From contig NZ_JAQQFV010000005.1 in the NCBI RefSeq assembly GCF_029675105.1, forward strand, positions 372,001 through 436,000: a stretch of 64,000 nucleotides of DNA, read 5' to 3'. The notes beneath the pieces are model-generated. The model searched no databases, was not told the DNA's origin, and saw only the letters and a program-made list of their open reading frames with translations. The DNA comes from Nocardia anocheti. GTDB lineage: Bacteria > Actinomycetota > Actinomycetes > Mycobacteriales > Mycobacteriaceae. Both the position numbers and the translations under genes were made by a program. Shown here piece by piece: positions 52,226 through 61,496 of the stretch; the stretch's first letter is position 1, and the number at the start of each line of letters is the position of its first letter.

Positions 52226-53443
52226 TCACTTCAGCTCGGCGGAGGACTTCCCGAGCACGCGGCGAGCCACGATCAGCTGCTGGATCTGCTGGGTGCCTTC
52301 GAAGATGTCGAGGATCTTCGAGTCGCGGCCCCACTTCTCCAGGAGCAGGCGCTGGGAGTAGCCCAGGGTGCCCGCCAGTTCGACGGCCTTGAGGGAGACG
52401 TCGGTGCCGGTGCGACCGGCCTTGGCCTTGGACATCGAAGCCTCGAGCGAGTTGGGCTTCTTGTTGTCGGCCATCCAGGCCGCGCGCAGGGCCAGCAGGT
52501 AGGCCGACTCGTAATCGGCTTCCATGCGCAGGAATTCGGCGGCGGCGGCGTGCTGGTTCATGGCGGGGGTGTCGTAGGAGATCTCGACACCGGCCTCGGT
52601 GAGGATGACGCGCAGCTCCTCGAGGGCGGCGCGGGTGACGCCGATCGCCATGGCGGCCACCAGCGGACGGGTGTTGTCGAAGGTCTGCATGACCCCCGCG
52701 AAACCCTTCTCCACGTTCACTTCCGGCGAGCCGAGGATGTTGTCGGCGGGAATCCGGCAATCCTGCAGCAGCAGCACGGCGGTGTCGGAAGCCTTGATGC
52801 CGAGCTTGTGCTCGAGACGCGCCACCGACAGGCCGGGAGCGTCGCGCGGCACGACGAACGACTTGATCGCCGCGCGGCCCAGGCTCTTGTCGACCGAGGC
52901 CCACACCACGACGTGGGTGGAACGCTCACCGGCGGTGACGAAGATCTTCTCGCCGTTGAGGACCCACTCGTCGCCGTCGAGCACGGCGGTGGTGGTGACG
53001 GCCGCGGAGTCCGAGCCGAAGGACGGCTCGGTGATGGCCATCGAGGCCCACACCTTGCCGAAGCGGGCCAGCTGCTCGTCGGTGGCGACCGCGGCGATGG
53101 CCGCGTTGCCCAGACCCTGGTAGGGGATGGTCAGCATCAGGCCGACATCGCCCCAGGAGGTCTCGAGCGCGTTGAGCAGCGCGGACATGTTGCCGCCGTT
53201 GGCATTGGCGACGATGCCGGTGTCGGCCGCCTCGTCGTTGCGGCCGCCCGCGGCGCCACCGATCTTCTGGGTGCCGGAGTCCGACAGGCCCTCGATCATG
53301 GCGGCCATGGTGTCGAGCTCGACCGGGTACTCGTGCTCGGCGAGGTCGTACTTGCGCGAGATCGGACGGAAGATCTGGGAGGCGACCTGGTGGGCCTGGT
53401 TGGCGCTCGCCTTCAGCTTCTTGGGGAGTTCGAGATTGATCAT
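52226..53443 (-). CDS. Acyl-CoA dehydrogenase, FadE23-type
   Basis: A 405-residue flavin acyl-CoA dehydrogenase. FAD/substrate motifs are 'SMAITEPSFGSDSAAVTTTA' (about 130-150) and 'GTLGYSQRLLLEKWGRDSKI' (about 360-380), ending in 'IFEGTQQIQQLIVARRVLG'. The position after a second, longer dehydrogenase matches the mycobacterial fadE24-fadE23 pair (Rv3139-Rv3140). The substrate is unknown. AAGACTTCC-type spacing puts it 32 nt behind the first gene, so they form one operon and probably one heteromeric enzyme. Confidence 0.9.
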   Translation of the reverse strand: MINLELPKKLKASANQAHQVASQIFRPISRKYDLAEHEYPVELDTMAAMIEGLSDSGTQKIGGAAGGRNDEAADTGIVANANGGNMSALLNALETSWGDVGLMLTIPYQGLGNAAIAAVATDEQLARFGKVWASMAITEPSFGSDSAAVTTTAVLDGDEWVLNGEKIFVTAGERSTHVVVWASVDKSLGRAAIKSFVVPRDAPGLSVARLEHKLGIKASDTAVLLLQDCRIPADNILGSPEVNVEKGFAGVMQTFDNTRPLVAAMAIGVTRAALEELRVILTEAGVEISYDTPAMNQHAAAAEFLRMEADYESAYLLALRAAWMADNKKPNSLEASMSKAKAGRTGTDVSLKAVELAGTLGYSQRLLLEKWGRDSKILDIFEGTQQIQQLIVARRVLGKSSAELK

Positions 53444-53475
53444 GGGAAGTCTCCTGGAAGGTAAGAAACGGGCCG

Positions 53476-54870
53476 TTACACCAGCACGATGCCCTCGGCG
53501 ACGCCGATGGCACGAAGGTCGCGGTACCAGCGCTCGACCGGGTGTTCCTTGGTGAAGCCGTGGCCGCCGAGCAGCTGCACGCCGTCCAGGCCGATCTGCA
53601 TGCCCTTGTCGGTGGCCAGCTTGCGCGCCAGCGCCGCCTCGCGGTGGAACGACAGGCCCTGCTCGGCGCGCGACGCACCCCGCAGCGTCACGAGCCGGAG
53701 ACCGTCGAGCTCGATGGCCATATTGGCGACCATGAACGCGACCGCCTGACGGTGCGAGATCGGCTCGCCGAACGCCTCGCGCTCGTTGACATAGGGGATC
53801 ACGTAGTCGAGCACGGCCTGACCGGTGCCGATGGCCAGCGAGGACCAGCCCAGCCGCGCCAGCTGCACGGCGTCGGTGTACTCGGCGGCGCGGGCGGCGG
53901 CGTCACCGTCGCCGAGCACGGCGTCGGTGCTCACGGCGACGTTGTCCAGGATCAGACGGCCCAGGCCCGCGGCGCGCAGACCCATGCTCGGGTCGGCTTC
54001 CACCGACAGACCGGCGGTGTCGGACTCGACGACGAACAGCGCGGGGCGCCCGTCGAGCTCGGCGGCGACGATGAACAGCTCGGCGTCGGCGGCGGCCGGG
54101 ACCAGGCTCTTCACGCCGTTGAGGCGGTAGCCGCTGGGGGAGCGGGTGGCCTTGGTCTGTAGGGCGAACGGGTCGAACAGGGCGCGCGGCTCGTTGATCA
54201 CCACGGACGCCTGCGGCACGTTCTCGCCGGTGAAGGCGGGCAGGTAGGTCTTCTGCTGGGCGTCGGTGCCCCACTGCGACAGCGCCACGGCGACACCGCT
54301 GGGCGCCAGGATCGGCAGCGCGAGGCCCATGTCACCGTGCGCGAGCGCCTCGGCGACCAGGGAGTTGGTGACGGCGCCACGCTCGGAGGCGGCGCCCTCG
54401 AGCTCCTCGGGCACGTTGATCAGGGTGATGCCGAGTTCGGCGGCGCGCTCGAGCAGGTCGCGCGGGGCCTTGGCGGCGTTGTCGGCCTCGTAGGCGGCCG
54501 GGCGCAGGATCTCCCCGGCGAAGTCCTTCACGGTCTCGACGATCATCTGCTGCTCGTCGGACGGGGTGAGGTCGAAGTAGTCCTTGGTCTTGGACTCGTT
54601 GTCGGCCAGGCGCTGCGGCTTGCCGCCACCGGTGACCTTGGCGAAGGTGCGGGTGGCCGCGCCCAGTGTGCGGAACCCGGTCTTGGTGCCCTCGTAGGTG
54701 ACTCGCTCGATGGGCTTGCGCAAGTTGTACTTCTCGGCGAGCTCCGACCCGGTAATGGTCGTCAAAGCGCGCATCGCGGTGCCCATCCAGTCCCGCTTGG
54801 GCTGGCTGAGGCCGACCGCGGACGTGTCGTTCGGACGTCGCTTGGTCGCGCTGTCTCGAGTGCTCATCAT
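53476..54870 (-). CDS. Acyl-CoA dehydrogenase, FadE24-type
   Basis: A 464-residue dehydrogenase, about 70 residues longer than its partner. The N-terminal 90 residues are an extension ('LTTITGSELAEKYNLRKPIERVTYEG' region) typical of FadE24; the core has 'QASVVINEPRALFDPF', weaker in the usual TEPxxGSD motif, and 'GVQLLGGHGFTKEHPVERWYRD' with FAD contacts. The atypical motif suggests a noncatalytic or heteromeric partner of FadE23. GAGGAAA precedes the ATG at 54870. Expression is expected to be controlled by the duplicated operator upstream. Confidence 0.88.
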   Translation of the reverse strand: MMSTRDSATKRRPNDTSAVGLSQPKRDWMGTAMRALTTITGSELAEKYNLRKPIERVTYEGTKTGFRTLGAATRTFAKVTGGGKPQRLADNESKTKDYFDLTPSDEQQMIVETVKDFAGEILRPAAYEADNAAKAPRDLLERAAELGITLINVPEELEGAASERGAVTNSLVAEALAHGDMGLALPILAPSGVAVALSQWGTDAQQKTYLPAFTGENVPQASVVINEPRALFDPFALQTKATRSPSGYRLNGVKSLVPAAADAELFIVAAELDGRPALFVVESDTAGLSVEADPSMGLRAAGLGRLILDNVAVSTDAVLGDGDAAARAAEYTDAVQLARLGWSSLAIGTGQAVLDYVIPYVNEREAFGEPISHRQAVAFMVANMAIELDGLRLVTLRGASRAEQGLSFHREAALARKLATDKGMQIGLDGVQLLGGHGFTKEHPVERWYRDLRAIGVAEGIVLV

Positions 54871-54913
54871 CACCTGATTTCCTCGGCTGTCGGGACACTG
54901 GCTGCCCCGCCTA

Positions 54914-54959
54914 TCTTACTCCTCGGTAAGACTATCTTACTCCGGAGTAAGAAATGCAA
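54914..54959 (-). promoter_or_regulatory. fadE promoter with two copies of a palindromic operator
   Basis: A perfect 18-bp palindrome TCTTACTCCGGAGTAAGA (54935-54952) and a near copy TCTTACTCCTCGGTAAGA (54914-54931) are offset by 21 bp, two helical turns. On the minus strand a -35 TTGCAT (54959-54954) and a -10-like GATAGT (54936-54931) are 17 nt apart, so one operator covers the spacer and the other lies just past the -10. TetR-type control is likely. Confidence 0.7.
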
Positions 54960-55001
54960 TGATCCCTTGGGAGAATCGCCGGATTCTGTCACGCTGGACT
55001 G

Positions 55002-56414
55002 GTGTCTGTCCTGGTGTCGGCCTTCGCGCTCGTCCTGTTGCTGACCTCCCCGCGCTACGGCTACCACCGCGACGAGCTGTACTTCCTGGCCGCCGGACAG
55101 CGCCTGGACTGGGGTTATCCCGATCAACCACCGCTCGTCCCCGCCCTCGCGCGACTCCTGAGCGCCATCGATCCCGACGCCCTCTGGCTGCTGCGGTTGC
55201 CCGCGACGCTGGCGGCCACCCTCGTCGTGGTCTGCGCCGGGCTGATGGCGCGCGAACTCGGTGGCGGGCGCGGCGCGCGGGTCCTGGCGGCGGGCGCCGT
55301 GGCGAGTGCCGCGCTGGTGCAGGGCGCGGGTCACCTGTTCGGGACGACGATCTTCGATCTGGCCGCGTGGTCGCTGATCTGCCTGCTGGTGCTGAAACTG
55401 GTCCGCGGGGCCGACCCGCGCTGGTGGCTCGCGGTCGGCGCGGCGGTCGGCCTCGGCGTCCTGAACAAGGTGCTGATCGTCGTGCCGGTGGCCGCGCTGA
55501 CGTTCGCGCTCCTGCTCACCCCGGCCCGAAAGATCCTCGCCACCAGGTACTTCCCGGCCGCGATCGGCATCGCCGCGGTCCTCGCCGCGCCGTATCTGTG
55601 GTGGCAGGCGAGCAACGACTGGCCGCAGTGGACGCTGAGTCGGGCGATCGCCGCCGGTTCCTCGGGCACCTCGGACTCGCCGATCATGTTCGTGCTCTTG
55701 CAGTTCGGCCTCATCGGCCCGCTGCTCGTGCCGCTGTGGGCCTACGGGCTGTGGCGATTGTGGCGCTCGCGGTATCGGGCTTTCGCGCTCGCCTACGGCC
55801 TGCTGTTCGTGGTCTTCCTGATCGCGGGCGGGAAGGCGTACTACCTCGGCGGGATGTATCCGGTACTGCTGGCGTCCGGCGCGGTCGGGCTGACCGGGTG
55901 GTTGGGTGCGAACCGGAAGCGCTGGGCGGCAGCGGGTTCCGTGGTGGCACTCAATGCGGCCCTGTCGGCCTCGTTGTTCCTGCCCTTGCTCCCGGTGCAG
56001 GCCGTCTCCGAGTCACCGATGCTCGCGGTGAACTACGACGCGGGCGAGACCATCGGCTGGCCCCGCTTCGTCGAGCAGGTCGCCGCCGCCCATCCGCCCG
56101 GCGCCGCGATCCTCACCGCCAACTACGGCGAAGCGGGCGCCATCGAGCACTACGGCGCCGCCCACGACCTACCCACCCCGCATTCCGGCCACAACGCCTA
56201 CTGGTCGTGGGACCCGCCACCGGACACCGCGACCACGGTCCTCACCGTCGGCCTGGCACGCGACCGCCTCACCGCCCTGTGCGCGACCGTCGAACCGGCG
56301 GGCGTGATCGACACCGGCCTCGACAACGACGAACAGGGCGCCCCCTTGTTCCTCTGCCAAGACCCCCGCCACCCCTGGTCCCAGCTGTGGCCCCACCTCC
56401 GCACGCTGGGGTGA
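55002..56414 (+). CDS. GT39/ArnT-type membrane glycosyltransferase
   Basis: A 470-residue polytopic protein of the PMT_2 (PF13231) family. The acidic pair in the first external loop, 'YHRDELYFLAAGQ' (about residue 22), is the conserved catalytic motif of polyprenyl-phosphate-sugar transferases; about ten helices follow, with a soluble C-terminal part (from about residue 340). It probably moves a sugar from a lipid carrier to a cell-envelope acceptor. It is divergent from the fadE operon. Confidence 0.85.
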   Translation: MSVLVSAFALVLLLTSPRYGYHRDELYFLAAGQRLDWGYPDQPPLVPALARLLSAIDPDALWLLRLPATLAATLVVVCAGLMARELGGGRGARVLAAGAVASAALVQGAGHLFGTTIFDLAAWSLICLLVLKLVRGADPRWWLAVGAAVGLGVLNKVLIVVPVAALTFALLLTPARKILATRYFPAAIGIAAVLAAPYLWWQASNDWPQWTLSRAIAAGSSGTSDSPIMFVLLQFGLIGPLLVPLWAYGLWRLWRSRYRAFALAYGLLFVVFLIAGGKAYYLGGMYPVLLASGAVGLTGWLGANRKRWAAAGSVVALNAALSASLFLPLLPVQAVSESPMLAVNYDAGETIGWPRFVEQVAAAHPPGAAILTANYGEAGAIEHYGAAHDLPTPHSGHNAYWSWDPPPDTATTVLTVGLARDRLTALCATVEPAGVIDTGLDNDEQGAPLFLCQDPRHPWSQLWPHLRTLG

Positions 56415-56440
56415 CCGAGCTGGTGACCAAGGGTCCAGGT

Positions 56441-57202
56441 TCAGAGGTGGTGGCGGTCGAGGAAGTCGGTGAGGAGTTTCTGCCACGCGTCGGGCTGCTC
56501 GAGCATGACGACGTGGCCCGCGTCGATCTCGGTGTACTCGGCGTCGGGGATTCCGGCGGCGAGGGCACGGGAGTTGGCGGGGTCGATCAGCAGATCGGCG
56601 GTGGTGGCGACGACGAGGGTTGGCACGGTGATGCCGGGCAGGTCGGCGGTGGTGTCGACCCGGGCGACCAGGTCGGCCTGCTGGCGGGTGCCACCGGGGA
56701 TCGCGGCGCCGATCTCGTCGACGAGCGTGTCGACGAGCTCGGCGGGCAGGGCGTTGAGGTGGCGCGCGGAGAACCCGGTCGCCATGATCAGGCGCGCGAA
56801 ATCGGCGTGGTCCGCGCGGTCGATGAGGTCCTGCCAGCCCCGCAGGATCAGCCGTGCCCGATTGTCCGGCGCGGCGAAGCCCGCGGTGAGGATCAGGCCG
56901 GTGACCCGCTCGGGATGACGGGCGGCCGCGCGCACGGCCACCGCGGTGCCGAGCGAGAACCCGACGAGGGTGAAGGTGTGCACGCCCGCCTCGACCGCGG
57001 CGGCCACCAGCGCGTCGGCGAGGGCGTCGAGGGTCAGCGGGGTGTCGTCGGCCGGGTAGTCCGAGCCGACCACGGTGTGGGTGCGGGCGAGGGCGGGAAT
57101 CACGGGACCGAAGTTGGCCTCGATCCCGCCGCCCGCGCCGTGGGCGAGCACGATGCCGGGGCCCGAGCCGTGGACGGTGGTCTGCAAGGGAATCGCTGTC
57201 AT
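56441..57202 (-). CDS. Alpha/beta hydrolase
   Basis: A 253-residue alpha/beta-hydrolase. The nucleophile Ser lies in 'LVGFSLGTAVA' (about residue 83), the Asp probably in 'VATTADLLIDPANS' (about 205) and the His in 'DAGHVVMLEQP' (about 230); the oxyanion region is 'LAHGAGGG'. Substrate unknown. It is divergent from the MerR gene; the 58-bp spacer holds a palindrome, so the hydrolase is the likely MerR target. Confidence 0.88.
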   Translation of the reverse strand: MTAIPLQTTVHGSGPGIVLAHGAGGGIEANFGPVIPALARTHTVVGSDYPADDTPLTLDALADALVAAAVEAGVHTFTLVGFSLGTAVAVRAAARHPERVTGLILTAGFAAPDNRARLILRGWQDLIDRADHADFARLIMATGFSARHLNALPAELVDTLVDEIGAAIPGGTRQQADLVARVDTTADLPGITVPTLVVATTADLLIDPANSRALAAGIPDAEYTEIDAGHVVMLEQPDAWQKLLTDFLDRHHL

Positions 57203-57219
57203 GGCAGCGAAGTTAGGTA

Positions 57220-57235
57220 TTCACATGGATGTGAA
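57220..57235. promoter_or_regulatory. Operator between hydrolase and MerR genes
   Basis: The perfect 7-bp inverted repeat TTCACAT-GG-ATGTGAA sits in the middle of the 58-bp divergent spacer. MerR-family proteins bind such palindromes inside elongated promoter spacers. Confidence 0.65.
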
Positions 57236-57260
57236 GGTCAAGTCCGGTGCGGGAGGTCAC

Positions 57261-57629
57261 ATGCTGATCGGTGAACTGGCCCGGCGCACCGGCGTCGCCG
57301 CGCGGCTGCTGCGCTACTACGAGGAACAGGGCCTGTTGCGGCCGAACCGCGGTCCCAACGGCTACCGCACCTACCCTGAGGACGCGCTGCGGACCGTCGA
57401 ACGGATTCGCGAACTACTCGCTGCCGGACTGACCACCGAGGACATCGCCGCCCTGCTCCCGTGCGCGCACGCCGACGCCCCGGTCCAGGCGTGCGAGATG
57501 TCGGTGCGGATCATGGCCGAGCGCACCGCCGAACTCGACCGACGCATCGAGGTCCTCGACCGTCAGCGTGCCCAGTTGACCGCGCAGCTCGACGCCAGCC
57601 TCGCCCACGCGGACCCGACGGCCCGTTGA
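57261..57629 (+). CDS. MerR-family regulator
   Basis: A 122-residue MerR protein: winged HTH 'LIGELARRTGVAARLLRYYEEQGLL' region (residues 2-27), 'GYRTYPEDALRTVERIREL', and a C-terminal dimer coiled coil (residues about 75-115). Two cysteines, in 'PCAHADAPVQACEM', lie between them where some metal or redox MerR proteins bind their ligand. GGGAGG precedes the ATG at 57261; an earlier in-frame ATG (57225) overlaps the operator. It probably controls itself and the hydrolase. Confidence 0.88.
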   Translation: MLIGELARRTGVAARLLRYYEEQGLLRPNRGPNGYRTYPEDALRTVERIRELLAAGLTTEDIAALLPCAHADAPVQACEMSVRIMAERTAELDRRIEVLDRQRAQLTAQLDASLAHADPTAR

Positions 57630-57630
57630 A

Positions 57631-57654
57631 CCGCGGCGGGGACCCCCGCCGCGG
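57631..57654. terminator. Bidirectional terminator between MerR and ftsX
   Basis: A perfect 11-bp GC stem (57631-57641 pairing with 57644-57654) fills the 29-bp gap between the two convergent stop codons. Confidence 0.75.
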
Positions 57655-57658
57655 AACC

Positions 57659-58561
57659 TCATTCGCGCACGTAGAACCGCAGCGTGAGATAGGCGGTGAG
57701 CGCGGCGAACACGATGCCGATGGGCGCGATCGTCAACGCGACCACCGCGATGTCGTCACCGGTGATGCGCGGGAACACATTGCTGTCGAACAGCGGGCCC
57801 AGCGCCCGGTCGATCACCAGCGGCCGCGCGATCACCAGACCCAGCACCGCCAACACCGAGCCCACGAACGCCGCCGCCACCGCCTCGAGCAGGAACGGCA
57901 GCTGGGTATACCAGCGCGTCGCGCCGACCAGACGCATGATGCCGACTTCCGTACGCCGGGTGAACGCGGCGATCTGCACCATGTTCAGCACCAGCAGCAT
58001 GGCCGCCAGCGCCATCACCAGCGCCAGGCCGAACGCGGCGTTGCGCAACCCGTCGAACAGGCTCACCAGCCGGTCCACGAACTCCTTGTCGTTGGCCACG
58101 ATCCGCACGCCCTGGCGGGTGGCGAAGCTGTCGTAGATGTGCTGGTACTGGTCGGCGTCGGTCATCTTCACCCGCAGCGAGGCGGGCAGCGGTGAGTCCT
58201 TGATGTACTGCACCATCTCGGGCTGGTCGGCGAAGAGCTTCTGGGCCTCCTCCAGCGCGTCGGCGCGATTGAGGAACTGCACGCTCTCCACGCCCGAGGT
58301 CGACTTCAGATCGGCCAGCAGCGTCTTGCACGGCTCGGCCGCGCAGTCCGGGTCGGTGTCGGAGATGGCGTCGTCGAGGTAGAACCGCACCTCGAGGCGG
58401 CCGATGAAGAAGTTCTCGGTCTTGTCGGCCATCCGCACCGACAGCATGCCGCCGCCGAGCATCATCAGCGACACCGCCGTGGTGAGGATCATCGCGATCG
58501 TCATCGTCAGATTGCGGCGCAGGCCGTCGGCGACCTCGGTGAACAGGAAACTCAGTCGCAT
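57659..58561 (-). CDS. ftsX: Cell division protein FtsX
   Basis: A 300-residue permease-like FtsX: helix 1 at about residues 20-42, an extracellular domain (about 45-165, with a 'DCAAEPC' cysteine pair) and three C-terminal helices, between which lies 'RRTEVGIMRLVGAT', the FtsE contact. With FtsE it links divisome assembly to activation of peptidoglycan hydrolases. Its start overlaps the ftsE stop by one base (TAATG). smpB, the usual next gene in mycobacteria, does not follow. Confidence 0.95.
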   Translation of the reverse strand: MRLSFLFTEVADGLRRNLTMTIAMILTTAVSLMMLGGGMLSVRMADKTENFFIGRLEVRFYLDDAISDTDPDCAAEPCKTLLADLKSTSGVESVQFLNRADALEEAQKLFADQPEMVQYIKDSPLPASLRVKMTDADQYQHIYDSFATRQGVRIVANDKEFVDRLVSLFDGLRNAAFGLALVMALAAMLLVLNMVQIAAFTRRTEVGIMRLVGATRWYTQLPFLLEAVAAAFVGSVLAVLGLVIARPLVIDRALGPLFDSNVFPRITGDDIAVVALTIAPIGIVFAALTAYLTLRFYVRE

Positions 58562-59250
58562 TATCGCCCCACCCCGTAGACGCCGGTCGCCTCGTCGCGC
58601 ACGAGTCTGCCGTGGTCGAGTTCCACCACCCGCCTGCGCATGGCGTCGACGATGTGATTGTCGTGGGTGGCCATCAGCACCGTGGTGCCGATGCGGTTGA
58701 TCCGCTCCAGCAGCGCCATGATGTCGGCGCTGGTCTCGGGATCGAGATTGCCGGTGGGCTCGTCGGCCAGCAGCACCAGCGGCCGGTTGACGAACGCGCG
58801 CGCGATCGCCACCCGCTGCTGCTCACCCCCGGACAGCTCCGAGGGCAACCGGTTGCCCTTGCCACCGAGCCCGACCATGTCGAGCACCTCGGGCACCGTG
58901 CGCTCGATGAACTGGCGTCGCTTGCCGATCACCTCGAGCGCGAAGGCCACGTTCTGCTCCACGGTCTTCTGCTGCAGCAGCCGGAAGTCCTGGAACACGC
59001 ACCCGATGCGCTGACGCAGCTTGGGCACCTTGCGGCCGGGTAACCGGTCGACCCGGAAGTCGGCCACCCGGATCTCGCCGGAGGTCGGCGACTCCTCCTT
59101 GAGCAGCAGCCGCATGAACGTCGACTTCCCCGAACCGGACGGACCGATGATGAAGACGAACTCGCCCTTGTCCACGTCGACCGAAACGTTGTCCAGCGCG
59201 GGCCGCGTCGAGGTCTTGTACGACTTGGTGACGTTGCGCATGGTGATCAC
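58561..59250 (-). CDS. ftsE: Cell division ATP-binding protein FtsE
   Basis: A 229-residue ABC ATPase: Walker A '[11 protein letters not shown]' (about residue 38), Q-loop 'CVFQDFRLL', signature '[14 protein letters not shown]' (about residue 140), Walker B '[12 protein letters not shown]' and the switch His in 'MATHDN'. It forms the FtsEX complex with the next gene. ATG at 59250. Confidence 0.96.
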   Translation of the reverse strand: MITMRNVTKSYKTSTRPALDNVSVDVDKGEFVFIIGPSGSGKSTFMRLLLKEESPTSGEIRVADFRVDRLPGRKVPKLRQRIGCVFQDFRLLQQKTVEQNVAFALEVIGKRRQFIERTVPEVLDMVGLGGKGNRLPSELSGGEQQRVAIARAFVNRPLVLLADEPTGNLDPETSADIMALLERINRIGTTVLMATHDNHIVDAMRRRVVELDHGRLVRDEATGVYGVGR

Positions 59251-59310
59251 GGGGAGCCAGTGTAGCCAGCGAGCGCCCGGTGACCTGGCCGGTGACGGGA
59301 CCGGGCGGGC

Positions 59311-59460
59311 TCAGCGCGTCGGATCGACCCAGGCCGGGACGGTGTTGAGCAGCGTCGTCGGCGGGGTGTCCACCTTCTCGACGGGCTTGACGAGCACATA
59401 GACGACGAACGTCGACAGCCACGCGGCCATCAGGATCGCCGTGGACTTACGTGGTTTCAC
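59311..59460 (-). CDS. Small single-helix membrane protein
   Basis: A 49-residue protein with one transmembrane helix (about residues 8-26, 'TAILMAAWLSTFVVYVLV') and a short outside tail with 'PPTTLLNTVPAWV'. The GTG at 59460 overlaps the mscS stop by 14 nt, so it is cotranslated. It occupies the place of Rv3103c, a much longer Pro-rich membrane protein, between the channel and ftsE genes. Possibly a reduced version or a divisome accessory. Confidence 0.7.
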   Translation of the reverse strand: MKPRKSTAILMAAWLSTFVVYVLVKPVEKVDTPPTTLLNTVPAWVDPTR

Positions 59461-60304
59461 TGATTCCTTCCTTCCGCAGCGCCGCGGCGACCCGTACGCG
59501 CAGCTCGCGACCCACTTCGAATTGCTTGCCCGGCAACGTGCGGGCAACCATCCGGATGTTCATCTCGTCGAGGGTGAGACCTTCCACACCCATCACCGAC
59601 GGCTCGTCGAGCAGCAGCGGCTCGAGCTTGCGGTCCTGATAGGCGGTGGTGCACACCTCGTGCAGTACTTCGTTGATCTTGGTGATGTCGGCCTGGGCGG
59701 AAACCGGCACGTCGATGGCGGCGCGGGCCCAGTCCTTGGACAGGTTGGTCACCTTCACGATCTGGCCGTTGGGGACCGTGATCACCTCACCGTCGGAGTT
59801 GCGCAGCGTGGTGATGCGCAGCGTCACGTCCTCGACGGTGCCCTCGGCCGGGTCACCCGAGCCGGTGACCGCGATGCTCACCACGTCACCGAAGCCGTAC
59901 TGGCGTTCGGTGATGAGGAAGAACCCGGCCAGGATGTCCTGCACGATGCGCTGCGCGCCGAAACCGAGCGCGGCGCCGAGCACCGCCGCGGGCGCGACCA
60001 GTCCGGTCACCGCGAAGCCCAGCCGACGTAACACCTCGATGCCGACCAGCACGTAGACGATGGTCAGCACCACCCAGGTGATGACCTGGGCCAGGGCGTG
60101 CCGGTGCTTGGCCGCCTCGGTGCGGACCAGCGCGTCGCTGGTGCGGAAGCCGGAGTCGATCTTGCTGGTCACGCGGTCGCGGATGAACGCCGCGAACCGG
60201 CCGAACAGCATCGCTCCGACGACGAGCAGCACGATCTCGAGCCCACTGGATCGCAGCCAGGCGGTGATCTCGGGGGCGGTCTCGATCGCGAGGTGGTCGT
60301 TCAC
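59447..60304 (-). CDS. MscS-family mechanosensitive channel
   Basis: A 285-residue MscS-type protein. Three helices lead to the pore helix 'AAVLGAALGFGAQRIVQDILAGFF' region (about 107-130), followed by the beta domain ('YGFGDVVSI', 'LRITTLRNSDGEVITVPNGQI') and C-terminal domain. It should release solutes on hypoosmotic shock. GTG start, no strong ribosome binding site. Its place between prfB and ftsEX matches Rv3104c. Confidence 0.9.
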   Translation of the reverse strand: MNDHLAIETAPEITAWLRSSGLEIVLLVVGAMLFGRFAAFIRDRVTSKIDSGFRTSDALVRTEAAKHRHALAQVITWVVLTIVYVLVGIEVLRRLGFAVTGLVAPAAVLGAALGFGAQRIVQDILAGFFLITERQYGFGDVVSIAVTGSGDPAEGTVEDVTLRITTLRNSDGEVITVPNGQIVKVTNLSKDWARAAIDVPVSAQADITKINEVLHEVCTTAYQDRKLEPLLLDEPSVMGVEGLTLDEMNIRMVARTLPGKQFEVGRELRVRVAAALRKEGISETT

Positions 60305-60377
60305 ACGAAAAGGTTACAGGCCGGTCACGGTGCCAGGTCAAACGCACGTGAGCGCATCCCGGCGAGCGAATCGGTGG

Positions 60378-61496
60378 CTACGCGTCGGCCTGATCGCGCA
60401 TGCGCCAACGGATTCCGGACTCGATGAACCCGTCGATGTCGCCGTCGAGCACCGCCGTGGGGTTGTTCACCTCATGATTGGTGCGCAGATCCTTGACCAT
60501 CTGGTACGGATGCAGCACATAGGAACGCATCTGGTTGCCCCAGGACGCGCCCTCGTTGGTCTTGAGCGCGTCCATCTGGGCGCGCTCCTCCTGGCGCTTG
60601 CGCTCGAGCAGCTTGGCCTGCAGCACGCGCATGGCCGAGATCTTGTTCTGCAGCTGCGACTTCTCGTTCTGGCAGGTCACGACGATGCCGGTGGGGATGT
60701 GGGTCAGGCGCACCGCGGAGTCGGTGGTGTTGACCGACTGGCCGCCGGGGCCCGAGGACCGGTACACGTCGACGCGCACGTCACCGTCGGGGATCTCGAT
60801 GTGGTCGGTGGTCTCCACCACCGGCAGCACCTCGACCTCGGCGAAGGAGGTCTGGCGGCGGCCCTGGTTGTCGAACGGGCTGATCCGCACCAGGCGATGG
60901 GTGCCCATCTCGACCGAGAGGGTGCCGTAGGCGTAGGGCGACTTCACCGCGAAGGTGGCGCTCTTGATGCCCGCCTCCTCGGCGTAGGAGGTGTCGTAGA
61001 CCTCCACGGAGTACTTGTGCCGCTCGGCCCAGCGGATGTACATGCGCATCAGCATCTGGGCCCAGTCCGCGGCGTCCACGCCACCGGCGCCGGAACGGAT
61101 GTTGACCAGCGCGTCGCGCTTGTCGTACTCGCCGGAGAGCAGGGTGCGCACCTCCATGGCCTCGATGTCGACGCGCAGGCTGGCCCGCTCGGCGTCGGCG
61201 TCGGCGGTGGCCTCGGTGGCGGCCGCGCCCTCCTCGGCCTCGGCCAGCTCGTAGAGCACAGGGAGGTCTTCGAGGCGCTGGCGCAGGTCCTCCACGCGGC
61301 GCAGCTCACTCTGCGCGTGCGAGAGCTCGCTGGTCACCTGCTGGGCGTGGTCCTGGTTGTTCCACAACTCCGGATCGGCGGCCTGATGTTCGAGCTCGTC
61401 GATGCGACGGCGGAGCTCCTCGACATCGAGGACCGACTCGACCGTCTTGAGCGTGGTGTCGAGTTCGGCGAGATCGGCGATAACGTCAGGATGCAC
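60378..61496 (-). CDS. prfB: Peptide chain release factor 2
   Basis: A 372-residue RF2. The UGA/UAA-reading tripeptide SPF ('[11 protein letters not shown]') and the peptidyl-hydrolysis motif GGQ ('[15 protein letters not shown]') are intact. There is no programmed frameshift: the frame runs unbroken from GTG 61496 (GGGA 5 nt upstream). Unusually, the same frame continues upstream without a stop into an HTH remnant, so a fused product is formally possible. Confidence 0.95.
   Translation of the reverse strand: MHPDVIADLAELDTTLKTVESVLDVEELRRRIDELEHQAADPELWNNQDHAQQVTSELSHAQSELRRVEDLRQRLEDLPVLYELAEAEEGAAATEATADADAERASLRVDIEAMEVRTLLSGEYDKRDALVNIRSGAGGVDAADWAQMLMRMYIRWAERHKYSVEVYDTSYAEEAGIKSATFAVKSPYAYGTLSVEMGTHRLVRISPFDNQGRRQTSFAEVEVLPVVETTDHIEIPDGDVRVDVYRSSGPGGQSVNTTDSAVRLTHIPTGIVVTCQNEKSQLQNKISAMRVLQAKLLERKRQEERAQMDALKTNEGASWGNQMRSYVLHPYQMVKDLRTNHEVNNPTAVLDGDIDGFIESGIRWRMRDQADA

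Noticed and set aside
60378..61496. Programmed +1 frameshift in prfB
   Set aside because: The reading frame is continuous and no internal UGA after a slippery site is present.
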